Below, one piece after another: positions 1 to 7,688 of a stretch of 35,506 nucleotides of DNA; position 1 is the first letter of the stretch; each line of letters begins with the position of its first letter. Origin of the DNA: a virus. Both the position numbers and the translations under genes were made by a program. The notes beneath the pieces are model-generated. The model saw nothing but the letters and a program-made list of their open reading frames with translations. It searched no databases and was not told where the DNA came from. The DNA lies in the IMG/VR virus record IMGVR_UViG_3300032561_000943, positions 1-35,506 of that record; one strand, written 5' to 3'.

Positions 1-427
1 CTCTTAACATCCAGCTATGCTTTTTATGTGCATCTTGACGGTCGGCTAAGAAATTGCTTAATCCATGATCGCCATTTTGTTCTGCCATTTCAAAAGTAAT
101 ACGGAAAATATTAGCCATTTTTTCGCTATCTTCTAGTAATTCACGCAACATTGTTTGAAAATCTGGAACTTCGTTTTCGTCACGAACATTAGTTAGCATA
201 CTAAACTTTTGTAAACTTGCAGGTGTGTATATTTGTAATGCACGTAATTGTTCTGCAAATGTATCTATGCTTCCGTATACTTCTTCGTATATAGTTCCGA
301 ATAATCCGTGTAGTTGTGTGAACAACGGACCTTCTACGTTCCAGTGGAAGTTATGTGCCTTTAGATAAAAACTAAATTCACTAGCAAATGCTGTTTTAAG
401 AGCTAAATGATACTTGTTATGTTCCAT
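1..427 (-). CDS. dps: Dps-like ferritin-fold protein, 3' end cut by window edge
   Basis: Dps proteins form 12-subunit shells that oxidise and store iron and shield DNA from oxidative damage. The ATG lies at 425-427 and the frame stays open to base 1, giving about 142 residues with the C-terminus missing (E. coli Dps has 167). The Dps core is plain: HNFHWNVEGPLF at residues 25-36, LHGLFG at 39-44 and IDTFAEQLRAL at 54-64. Ferroxidase-site residues H28, H40, D55 and E59 keep the E. coli H51/H63/D78/E82 spacing, but the position equivalent to D67 is Gly44. Its ATG overlaps the upstream stop as TAATG, so it is probably translated coupled to the packaged-protein cluster. It has no capsid-targeting-like leader of its own. 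The family call is strong. Whether it acts in the host cell or in the virion cannot be seen. Confidence 0.88.
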   Translation of the reverse strand, partial: MEHNKYHLALKTAFASEFSFYLKAHNFHWNVEGPLFTQLHGLFGTIYEEVYGSIDTFAEQLRALQIYTPASLQKFSMLTNVRDENEVPDFQTMLRELLEDSEKMANIFRITFEMAEQNGDHGLSNFLADRQDAHKKHSWMLR

Positions 428-897
428 TATATACCGTATTTGTTTCTTTTAGGTTTAGCCACTGGGCTTACTGTATTATTTTGTCCAGGTTCATCGCTAG
501 TAGGAGTTCCTAGTCTATCAACTTTAAGTCCATGTCGTTTAGCCTGTTGTACAACATAGTCGTGTTCTATAGGACTAAATGGCATGATCAGACCTTCTTG
601 ACCTAAACGGTCTTTACCTGGAATATTACGATCGCCTGCCGCAATACTAACACCTAAACGATACATACCGTAAGGGTTATTATCGATTTCAACACCGATC
701 GGTCCTGGCATAGCATTGAACTGTTCTGGATTTAGTTTATCTCGAGCACTTCCGTATTCTGTGTTACCTTCTGAACGGCTGTGAACATCATGCGGATCTC
801 CGTCGTTAGGCACTCCTAACTTTCCGTGAGTGTGATCTTTGGCCTTGTATATAACTTTTTGGCCTTTGTTTTCAGAAATAAATTCTTTTGCTCTCAT
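427..897 (-). CDS. Putative head-packaged protein, paralogue of the polyprotein C-terminal domain
   Basis: 156 residues of unknown function. The N-terminus MRAKEFISE|N resembles the T4 capsid-targeting leader (MKTYQEFIAE type), with a plausible prohead-protease cut after E9. The rest is clearly related to the last ~130 residues of the upstream 1154-residue protein. Both contain PYxxYRxG followed by a small hydrophobic stretch, then a QQA helix, and both end almost identically (VSPVAKPKRNKYGI here, ISPVAKVKRNKYGV there). The basic tail could bind nucleic acid or the capsid shell, but that is inference. The start overlaps the upstream stop as TAATG (895-899) and the stop overlaps the dps start in the same way, so the three genes form one translationally coupled unit. 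I recognise no catalytic motif. Confidence 0.8.
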   Translation of the reverse strand: MRAKEFISENKGQKVIYKAKDHTHGKLGVPNDGDPHDVHSRSEGNTEYGSARDKLNPEQFNAMPGPIGVEIDNNPYGMYRLGVSIAAGDRNIPGKDRLGQEGLIMPFSPIEHDYVVQQAKRHGLKVDRLGTPTSDEPGQNNTVSPVAKPKRNKYGI

Positions 898-1295
898 TAT
901 ACACCATACTTGTTGCGTTTTACTTTTGCAACAGGACTAATTTTATTTGTATCGGCTACTTCTTCGCTACGCATACTGCTTAATTTTTTAATTGGACCAG
1001 CTAGCGTATCTTTAGCGGCCTGTTGGATTATTTCGTATTCTTCATCTGTGAATACTGATAGCAAAGGATCTCCAGCCATAGGTCCTGCTGGAGGAATGTG
1101 GTTAGTGCCTTTACCGTCTGCAACAGCCATAGCAATACCAAAGCGATAACCTTGATAAGGACTTCCGTTAGATTTGTTTTGACTAATGCCTGGTATACTT
1201 AATCCGCCCTTGATAGCGGCAGAAGCGGCATCGGTATCCATCTTTGTAAAGTCAGCGTGTATATCACCCTCGTTAATAAAGTCTCTAGCTCTCAT
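897..1295 (-). other. C-terminal paralogous domain of the polyprotein, with its own leader and possible internal start
   Basis: From the internal Met1023 (ATG at 1293-1295) the polyprotein begins again with MRARDFINE|G, the same kind of leader found at the starts of neighbouring genes. It then continues as a homologue of the 156-residue downstream protein. This looks like a once-separate packaged-protein gene fused in frame to the enzyme above it. Either protease cleavage at E1031 or internal initiation could release it as a separate 123-132 residue product. No good Shine-Dalgarno sequence precedes the internal ATG (A-rich AGAAAA only), so cleavage seems more likely. Confidence 0.6.
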
Positions 1296-4200
1296 TTTTC
1301 TAATCCAATAATTTGCTTCTTTTATATTTAGCGGTTCTTCGGCAGGCGGATTATGAGCTGGGTGTTTAGGTTTAGCCAGACCTTTAGGACCATAATTGAT
1401 AGCATAGTCGTCATCTTTTGGACTCATATTAGTACGAACTCCGCTAGGAGAAGTGTGCGGTTTAGCAATCCCCATGCCTTTACGTGTTATGTCCATTAAA
1501 TGTAAAATCCATTCGCGACCTAATTTTTTAACATCGAACCCTTTTTCCCATAACGCTAGTTGTTGTTGTGGTGTAGCTTTAGGATCTTTAAGAATATTTC
1601 TTAATTGACTAAAACTCATACCAGTGCCGCGTGGAGTAGCTTCTAAACTAACTTTAACGTGTTCGTAGCCTTGGAATTTATTAACAGATTTCATTAATGC
1701 ATTGGCAATATTCATGCCTGCTTGATCTTCACCGACCATAATAATAATATTATCGTAACGTGGAGGTTTTCCTGGCAACGGATTAATTAATTCATGCTTA
1801 ATCTTTTGCATTAATGTACCGCCTTCGTGCGTAACAGTACTAATCTGTTTTGCATATTGCGGATACATTTTATGCCATGTTTGTACTTTTACACTTGTTG
1901 GTATTGGATCATTTTTACCTTCAGCATTTCCAATAAACAAGTATGGATCACCACCTACTTCTTGTGCTTTTTTAATCGTATAATCAAATAACTGTTCGTG
2001 TCCAATATGTCCAACAAAAGACCCGATGGCTACTACTGCTGTTTTGTTAGAATTTTCGCGAGGACGCTCTTGTCTTGCACTTGCCTTAGCGGCTAGTTTA
2101 GCACTAATAACATCTCGCTGTTCTTGACTAGTAATTTTAATAGGACCTAATCGACTATTAATAACAATACCTTCATAGTCTTTACCTAACAAGTCTTTAC
2201 CAACGATATTTGGATCGTTGATAATTGCTTTTTCTAATTCTAATTTAACAGGAGCTAGTTTTTCTTCAACTTCTTTTCTTAATTGTACACTAGCACGGTC
2301 ACGTTTGCCGTGTGTATCTGAAACAATGCGTTTAAGTTCATCAATATTATCTAGAACATTGATAATTTCAGTTACATCTAAAGGTTTATTTTGTGTAAGT
2401 GAATTACTAATGAACATTACACTTCCTTGCTGTCCAATGCTAGTAATAGTTTTAATAATCTTGCCAGCATCTGGAACATCTTCACCAGTAGTTGCATCTG
2501 CTACACGGAATGGTACTAGTGCTAATTGTACACCTTTAGGAAGTTTGTCGTAGTGTATACCTACAAATTTTAATTTGCCTTCTGGAGTTTCTGTGGCAAA
2601 TGGTAAAAACAATACTTCGCAAGTTACTTGCTTATTCATAAGCAACTCTGGGCCTGCGGCATCGTCGACTAGTTTAACTGCTTTAATCATTTCGTTAAAC
2701 AAGTCGTCAAACATTTTAGCACGGCCTAAGATTTCAGGATCTTGCGTACCTTTAGCTTGATGATATTTTAAAAAACTTGCTTCATATCGAGGAGCAGTAT
2801 TACTAGTACCCATGAAAGGCTTGCCTTCTGAGTCTTTACCAAAACGTCCACCGAATCCGTCTACTTTAACGTTTAACGGAATATTTTTTAAATGGAATTG
2901 TCCGTTACCTTGATGTAATTCGTCTACTAGATCTAAGAAGTCAATAGCTTTTAGATCTTTCATATGAGGCATATTTTTTCTAAGTTGAGCTTTAACTTCT
3001 GCCTCATTAATTTGTTCAGTTGGTTGAGCTGGACTTCTCCAGTCTGGCCACGTACCTGCGGCAATTGCGTCTTTTCTATGCTTGCCGTATTGTAACTTCT
3101 TACCAGCTTGATCTTGTGTTGGCTGATATTCACGTTTGAATTTTTCTAAATCTAAAAATTCGCCTTCATATTCTTTTGCCATTTCAACAGCAATTGGTCT
3201 TAGATTTTGTAATCCAAGTTTTTCTAACATCTGATCAACGGCAGAAAACTTAATTGCGGCATCGCCCTGTGGATCGTCACGTTCAATCATTTGAGCACCT
3301 GGCTCAAATAAAATTTCAAAGAAACGTTGTACTGTTTCTTGTTGTTCTTTTTGATTTAGATATTTTCCTATTAAATCAACAGTACCTAAAAAACTCCATT
3401 GTAATTTTAAATCTTCTGGACTAGGCTCTGCGTTAGGATTGTGTCTTAAAAACAGTTTTTTAAACTGACTTGCTAAATTTTGGTCGTATGCTCGTTCTGG
3501 TGCGGCTACTGGTTGCACCACCGGTAATTGTTGTTGCGGATTTTCTGGATGAGGTAATGTCTGGGGTTCACCAGTTTTTTCGTCATCTGCCGGTCCGTAA
3601 GGTTCGCTTAGACCACCGCCTTGCTTACCTGATACACCAAACGAATATTTTGAAACATGATCTGGTGCTACGTTTGTGACCTTAGCCTTACCACGTCCAG
3701 CAGAAGTTTTAACATGAGCGTGTACTTTAATCGCACCTGCTAATGCTCGATAAAGATATTTGTGAAATACACCTTTGACATTGTTAGTTACATCGCTCCA
3801 TTCAGAACTGTGACTAAACTTGAACCAATCATTAGGAACTCCGTTTTCGTATCCTCCAAATTCAAAGTCGATTTGAATTTTAATTGGAGGATTAGCAAAC
3901 TGGAATAGACCGTTATATTGTTCGTTACCTGCACCAAACCCTAAAAAAGTTGTATCGCCTATTTTTTTATTTGTATGTTTTGTTAAAAAATCTTTAACTA
4001 ATGGCTCTAAATCTCTATCGCATTGTGTATCGATGTCGCCAACTTTTGGTTTATGTTTAGCAAACTCTTCGTCACTAATACCTTCTGTATTAAAAAAGTG
4101 TAAACTACTTCCGCTTAGGAATTCTTTACTAGATAGTAGTTTAGGTTCCCATAAATTCTTTTTAGTTTGTTTATGGAACGCCGCATTAATGTCGTGTAGC

Positions 4201-4361
4201 AACTTATTTAGAAGTCCAACCATGTATGTACGGTTATGTACTTCTAAATTAATTTTATCTGCGTAGTGTACTGGCTCGCCTTTTTCTGCATCGCCGATAC
4301 TTAGGTTGCCGCCTTCATTGATAGCAGATGATTGACGAAAAAATAGCTCTCTTAAAAACAC
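897..4361 (-). CDS. Giant multi-nucleotidyltransferase polyprotein (Pol-beta-like + KxDG ligase-like + HxGH adenylyltransferase-like)
   Basis: 1154 residues with a GTG start (4359-4361), chosen because AAGGA sits six bases upstream; the overlapping ATG leads straight to a stop. In order, I see the following. (1) Leader MFLRELF ending in INE at 14-16. (2) A Pol-beta-type nucleotidyltransferase signature: SGSS 83-86, GDIDTQ 108-113, IQIDFE 163-168. (3) A Pro/Gln-rich linker around 260-290. (4) A covalent ligase/capping-type domain: KVDG 499-502 (nucleotidyl-lysine K499), E582 region, YEGIVI 729-734 and IKI 741-743. (5) A HIGH-type adenylyl/cytidylyltransferase domain: GHIGH 784-788 and MSFSQLR 915-921. 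(6) A C-terminal domain from M1023 paralogous to the next gene. INE|A at 451-453 and INE|G at 1029-1031 fall at domain borders. The fold assignments rest on motifs. The biochemical role (RNA repair, capping, NAD metabolism) is unknown. Confidence 0.75.
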   Translation of the reverse strand: MFLRELFFRQSSAINEGGNLSIGDAEKGEPVHYADKINLEVHNRTYMVGLLNKLLHDINAAFHKQTKKNLWEPKLLSSKEFLSGSSLHFFNTEGISDEEFAKHKPKVGDIDTQCDRDLEPLVKDFLTKHTNKKIGDTTFLGFGAGNEQYNGLFQFANPPIKIQIDFEFGGYENGVPNDWFKFSHSSEWSDVTNNVKGVFHKYLYRALAGAIKVHAHVKTSAGRGKAKVTNVAPDHVSKYSFGVSGKQGGGLSEPYGPADDEKTGEPQTLPHPENPQQQLPVVQPVAAPERAYDQNLASQFKKLFLRHNPNAEPSPEDLKLQWSFLGTVDLIGKYLNQKEQQETVQRFFEILFEPGAQMIERDDPQGDAAIKFSAVDQMLEKLGLQNLRPIAVEMAKEYEGEFLDLEKFKREYQPTQDQAGKKLQYGKHRKDAIAAGTWPDWRSPAQPTEQINEAEVKAQLRKNMPHMKDLKAIDFLDLVDELHQGNGQFHLKNIPLNVKVDGFGGRFGKDSEGKPFMGTSNTAPRYEASFLKYHQAKGTQDPEILGRAKMFDDLFNEMIKAVKLVDDAAGPELLMNKQVTCEVLFLPFATETPEGKLKFVGIHYDKLPKGVQLALVPFRVADATTGEDVPDAGKIIKTITSIGQQGSVMFISNSLTQNKPLDVTEIINVLDNIDELKRIVSDTHGKRDRASVQLRKEVEEKLAPVKLELEKAIINDPNIVGKDLLGKDYEGIVINSRLGPIKITSQEQRDVISAKLAAKASARQERPRENSNKTAVVAIGSFVGHIGHEQLFDYTIKKAQEVGGDPYLFIGNAEGKNDPIPTSVKVQTWHKMYPQYAKQISTVTHEGGTLMQKIKHELINPLPGKPPRYDNIIIMVGEDQAGMNIANALMKSVNKFQGYEHVKVSLEATPRGTGMSFSQLRNILKDPKATPQQQLALWEKGFDVKKLGREWILHLMDITRKGMGIAKPHTSPSGVRTNMSPKDDDYAINYGPKGLAKPKHPAHNPPAEEPLNIKEANYWIRKMRARDFINEGDIHADFTKMDTDAASAAIKGGLSIPGISQNKSNGSPYQGYRFGIAMAVADGKGTNHIPPAGPMAGDPLLSVFTDEEYEIIQQAAKDTLAGPIKKLSSMRSEEVADTNKISPVAKVKRNKYGV

Positions 4362-4363
4362 AT

Positions 4364-4738
4364 TTAGTCCTTATAACGTCCGTTAGAATGATGTGTTGTA
4401 TGTTCGTCATACAATTTTTCACATGCCTGGCTAAGTGTATCTTCGTTTATGTCGTCTGGAAGTTCACGAATAGGAAATTTTTTAATATAAACTTTATAAG
4501 ACTCTTCAACAGCCTTTTTAAAGATTTCGGGTTTAGGATCTTTCTTACCTTCTTTTAAATCTAAAAATTCACTTAAAGCTGGGTACAAATAACGACGATA
4601 GCAATGATCATCGTTTTCCATGAAATGTACTAGGTCTTCTGCAAGGTCATAGTTAATCTCACGGGAGCCATCTTCTCTTGGCATTACAAAGTCAGAATCT
4701 TTAAAAAAAGAACCTTCAAATAGTTCACGTATACGCAT
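4364..4738 (-). CDS. Small protein with capsid-targeting-like leader, unknown function
   Basis: 124 residues. The start MRIRELFEG matches the leader seen on the two genes downstream, and LFE|G is a possible prohead-protease site. The body is acidic and helical-looking (DLAEDLVHFMENDDHCYRRYLYPALSEF), with no enzyme motif I recognise; it ends HTTHHSNGRYKD. It is the first gene of the packaged-protein cluster. A T4-late-like box (GATAAATA) lies 46 bases upstream, and a small hairpin sits in the leader. Its stop (TAA, 4364-4366) is followed two bases later by the GTG start of the polyprotein, so co-translation is likely. It could be a scaffold or inhibitor partner of the enzyme polyprotein. That is inference from position only. 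Confidence 0.75.
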   Translation of the reverse strand: MRIRELFEGSFFKDSDFVMPREDGSREINYDLAEDLVHFMENDDHCYRRYLYPALSEFLDLKEGKKDPKPEIFKKAVEESYKVYIKKFPIRELPDDINEDTLSQACEKLYDEHTTHHSNGRYKD

Positions 4739-4762
4739 TTTTAAGCCCGTTAAAATAAATCA

Positions 4763-4776
4763 GCAGAAAACTCTGC
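4763..4776 (-). other. Small hairpin in leader of the packaged-protein cluster
   Basis: GCAGA (4763-4767) and TCTGC (4772-4776) form a perfect 5-bp stem with a 4-base loop, between the late-like box and the 4738 start. There is no uridine run right after it, so it is a weak terminator candidate. It may stabilise the mRNA leader or be chance. Confidence 0.3.
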
Positions 4777-4784
4777 GGTTAGAG

Positions 4785-4792
4785 TATTTATC
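4785..4792 (-). promoter_or_regulatory. T4-late-promoter-like box GATAAATA
   Basis: On the minus strand the sequence reads GATAAATA within AAGCGATAAATAC (4784-4796). The same 13-mer occurs at 18226-18238 upstream of a fibre gene. T4-like phages use TATAAATA-type -10 boxes for late transcription. This one lies 46 bases before the 4738 start, in the only gap in this cluster. Confidence 0.55.
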
Positions 4793-4807
4793 GCTTTTAC
4801 TACGAGT

Positions 4808-5410
4808 TTATTTTTTAACAATGCGCTCTACTTTAGCAATACTGCCGCCCAAGTGCATTTTTGCTAGTAAAAGATTGTTGTTACCTGTGATATAGAAGTG
4901 TTTTCCACCCCATGTGCGCGGTCTTAGCAAGTCCTTAATGCAACTCTTAGTGAGTTTAACTTTAGGATTTGTCTCAGCCCATTCGATAAATGCACTATGT
5001 TCTTGCGTAGTTTTGCCCAATGTAACTCTGAATTCAAAGTCCATCTTAGGCATTAGCACCGTTCCTTCTTCTAAATTACCGGCAGGAACACTGATATATT
5101 TCACATTATCTTCGCTAATCTTTGCTAGTACTTCTGTATCTTTTTTGTTGTTAGTATAGATACTGATCCAAGGACTTTCGACACGAACATCTATGTCTTT
5201 CATTTTGCTTAATGCATTATGTAGTTTAAATGCGTAGTCCAAGTCCTCTTGAGTCTTAATATGGTGAGATTTAGCAGTTAATGTAATCTTTTTTAAGGTA
5301 TCAAGCGCACTATCCAGGTCATTTCTAAAATAACTCGCGCCGGAACATACCAACACAATCTTGTATTGGTATTTTCCTCTAAATAAGCGTGTAGTGGTCT
5401 TATACTCCAT
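4808..5410 (-). CDS. Conserved phage protein of unknown function, last gene of the clpA operon
   Basis: 200 residues, soluble, basic C-terminus (SIAKVERIVKK). Features include a KYQYKIVLVCSG strand near the start, VESPWISIYTNN around 78-90, MDFEFRVTLGKTTQEHSAF in the second half, then LTKSCIKDLL and KHFYITGNNNLLLAKMHLGG. These blocks look strongly constrained. To my knowledge similar proteins occur in other aquatic phages, but no function is established that I can name. The start overlaps the end of clpA by 11 bases, so it is translated from the dnaJ-def-clpA message. An adaptor or substrate role for ClpA is possible from position alone. Confidence 0.8.
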   Translation of the reverse strand: MEYKTTTRLFRGKYQYKIVLVCSGASYFRNDLDSALDTLKKITLTAKSHHIKTQEDLDYAFKLHNALSKMKDIDVRVESPWISIYTNNKKDTEVLAKISEDNVKYISVPAGNLEEGTVLMPKMDFEFRVTLGKTTQEHSAFIEWAETNPKVKLTKSCIKDLLRPRTWGGKHFYITGNNNLLLAKMHLGGSIAKVERIVKK

Positions 5411-7688
5411 CTGGCAATGTAACTAGTTCTATAGTTGAATCAACAGTTAATAGCGGAACTTTGGGTTCTTTAGCTTTAGCAACAATAACCAACTTATCGT
5501 TATCAACTGTAATAGTAGCCCAACCACCTGATTTTAAATCGCCGAACAACATGAGTTTAGCAAGGTCACGTTTAATTTCCTTGTCAATAACACGTTGCAA
5601 TGGGCGAGCACCCATTTTGCTATCAAATCCTTTTTCAATTAACCATTCGATAGCATCTTTGTTAATCTTAATACGAATACCTTTATCTTTAACTTGATCT
5701 TTAAGCTCATCAACAAACTTGTTAACAATTTTAACCATTGTATCTTTGCCAAGTTTATTAAATGTAATAACACCGTCTAGACGATTACGGAATTCTGGAG
5801 TTAAAAACTTCTTCAAGTCTGCATCGCTGTAGTCTTTATCTTGTTTACCAAAGCCAATTGCGTTCTTCTCAGCACTTTGAGCACCAGCATTAGTAGTAAG
5901 AATAAGGATAATGTTACGGCAGTCTGCTTTCTTACCATTGCTTCCGGTAATAAAACCATTGTCCATTAATTGTAACAACACAGTCATTACATCTGGATGT
6001 GCTTTTTCAACTTCGTCTAACAACAATACAGCATTAGGAGCTTCTTGAACTTGTGTAATCAACTGTCCAGCATCTTCTTCAAAGCCAACATATCCTGGTG
6101 GGCTACCAATTAACTTACTAATACTGTGTTTCTCTTGATATTCACTCATATCAAAACGCAATAGTTTAACACCCAAGTGTTTAGCAAGCGATTTAGCTGT
6201 CTCAGTCTTACCAGTTCCAGTAGGCCCCATGAATACAAAGCTACCGACTGGTTTATTTTCAGTCTTAAGACCAGCTTGTGCAACCATAATCTTATCAACA
6301 ACTTCAGTCAATGCAAGCTCTTGCCCATAAACTTCCTTGTTTAGATTATCTTGTAGCGAAGACAAGTTGGAACTTTCTGTTTCCATAATCTTTTCTTCGG
6401 GCATGTTAACAATTTTAGAAAGTTCGTATTGAATTTCACGTTCAGTGATAATACGATCCTCTGAAAGTTTCAAATTAAAACGACTGCATGCCAAGTCGAT
6501 TAGGTCAATTGCCTTATCTGGTAACTTTTTATCTGTTTGATACTTAACTGACAATTTAATTGCGGCTTGCAATGCATCGTCTTTAATCTTAGTATTATGG
6601 AATTGTTCATAATACTTCTTAATACCTTTAAGAATTTGTAGTGTTACTTCTTGTGTAGGCTCGTCAACAGTAATGCGTTGGAATCGACGCATCAACGCAC
6701 GATCCTTTTCGAAGTGTTTACGATATTCTTCCCATGTTGTACTAGCAACAACTTTAATATTGCCCTTAGACAACGCAGGCTTCATCATATTAGCAAGGTC
6801 GTTGGCACTATTGCTTGCACTACCAGCACCGCTGATCATGTGTGCTTCATCGATAAACAAGACAGTTTTGCCCTTCTTAGCCAAAGCCTTTAGAACCATT
6901 TTAAATCGTTCTTCAAAGTCTCCACGGTACTTGCTACCTGCTAACATAGCACTGATGTCCAAGTTATAAACAGTATAATCCTTGAGGAAATCTGGAACTG
7001 CGCCCTTAACTATGTTGTATGCTAGACCTTCGGCTATAGCCGTCTTGCCTACACCAGGATCTCCAACAAGGATTACGTTGTTTTTACTACGACGCCCCAT
7101 TGCAAGTGCAATATTTTCTAATTCGTCTACTCGTCCAATCACTGGATCGATTTTATTCTTCTTAACTGCTTCGTTAAGGTTAGTTGTAAACGATGCAAGT
7201 GCTCGTCCACTACCAGCATCTCCCGGTGCTGGATCATTGCTTGCTTCGTCTTCCTCGACTGTATTGTTTAAATAGTCAGCAAACTTATCTTTATCAATGC
7301 CAGCTTGGTGAATATAAAAATATGCCCAACTACGTTTCTCGCCCATCATGGCAATAAACACATCTGTAGGTTCAATACGCTGACGTCCGTTAAACAAAAC
7401 CTGTGTAAATGCACGGTTAAGTACACGTTCGACAGCTTGCGTCTTTTTAGGTTTGATTACAACATCTTGTACAGTAATTTCTGCACATTTATTTTGTAGA
7501 TAATCTTGTAAATTAGTTTTGAGAGCATCTACGTTGCTTCCAAATCCTTTAATAATACCATTAAAATTATCTTCGCCCAACATTGCAAACAATAAATGTT
7601 CAATTGTTAAGTATTCGTGATGTAATTTTTTAGCACTATCGATAGCATTTTCGAAAACTGCTTGTAAGTTATCACTTGGTTCGACCAT
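5400..7688 (-). CDS. clpA: ClpA-type AAA+ unfoldase with ClpP-docking loop
   Basis: 762 residues, full length for ClpA. ClpA hexamers unfold proteins and feed them into the ClpP protease. In order: a Clp N-domain (about 1-145); AAA-1 with GDPGVGKT (209-216) and FIDEAH (278-283); AAA-2 with GPTGTGKT (488-495), LLLDEVEK (555-562), RNRLD (634-638) and sensor-2 GARPLQR (693-699). There is no long ClpB-type middle coiled coil. IGF at 611-613 sits exactly where ClpA/ClpX carry the IGL/IGF tripeptide that docks on ClpP. That argues for proteolysis rather than disaggregation. No clpP is in this window, so it either pairs with host ClpP or with a phage ClpP elsewhere. Its start overlaps def by 17 bases and its stop overlaps the next gene by 11. 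Confidence 0.95.
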   Translation of the reverse strand: MVEPSDNLQAVFENAIDSAKKLHHEYLTIEHLLFAMLGEDNFNGIIKGFGSNVDALKTNLQDYLQNKCAEITVQDVVIKPKKTQAVERVLNRAFTQVLFNGRQRIEPTDVFIAMMGEKRSWAYFYIHQAGIDKDKFADYLNNTVEEDEASNDPAPGDAGSGRALASFTTNLNEAVKKNKIDPVIGRVDELENIALAMGRRSKNNVILVGDPGVGKTAIAEGLAYNIVKGAVPDFLKDYTVYNLDISAMLAGSKYRGDFEERFKMVLKALAKKGKTVLFIDEAHMISGAGSASNSANDLANMMKPALSKGNIKVVASTTWEEYRKHFEKDRALMRRFQRITVDEPTQEVTLQILKGIKKYYEQFHNTKIKDDALQAAIKLSVKYQTDKKLPDKAIDLIDLACSRFNLKLSEDRIITEREIQYELSKIVNMPEEKIMETESSNLSSLQDNLNKEVYGQELALTEVVDKIMVAQAGLKTENKPVGSFVFMGPTGTGKTETAKSLAKHLGVKLLRFDMSEYQEKHSISKLIGSPPGYVGFEEDAGQLITQVQEAPNAVLLLDEVEKAHPDVMTVLLQLMDNGFITGSNGKKADCRNIILILTTNAGAQSAEKNAIGFGKQDKDYSDADLKKFLTPEFRNRLDGVITFNKLGKDTMVKIVNKFVDELKDQVKDKGIRIKINKDAIEWLIEKGFDSKMGARPLQRVIDKEIKRDLAKLMLFGDLKSGGWATITVDNDKLVIVAKAKEPKVPLLTVDSTIELVTLPDGV

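Noticed and set aside
1293-1295. Internal ATG of the polyprotein as a separate gene
   Set aside because: The frame is continuous with the upstream enzyme and no good ribosome site is present. I keep it as a domain with possible protease release instead.
5400-7688. ClpB disaggregase instead of ClpA
   Set aside because: There is no long middle coiled-coil insertion, total length is ClpA-like, and an IGF loop is present.
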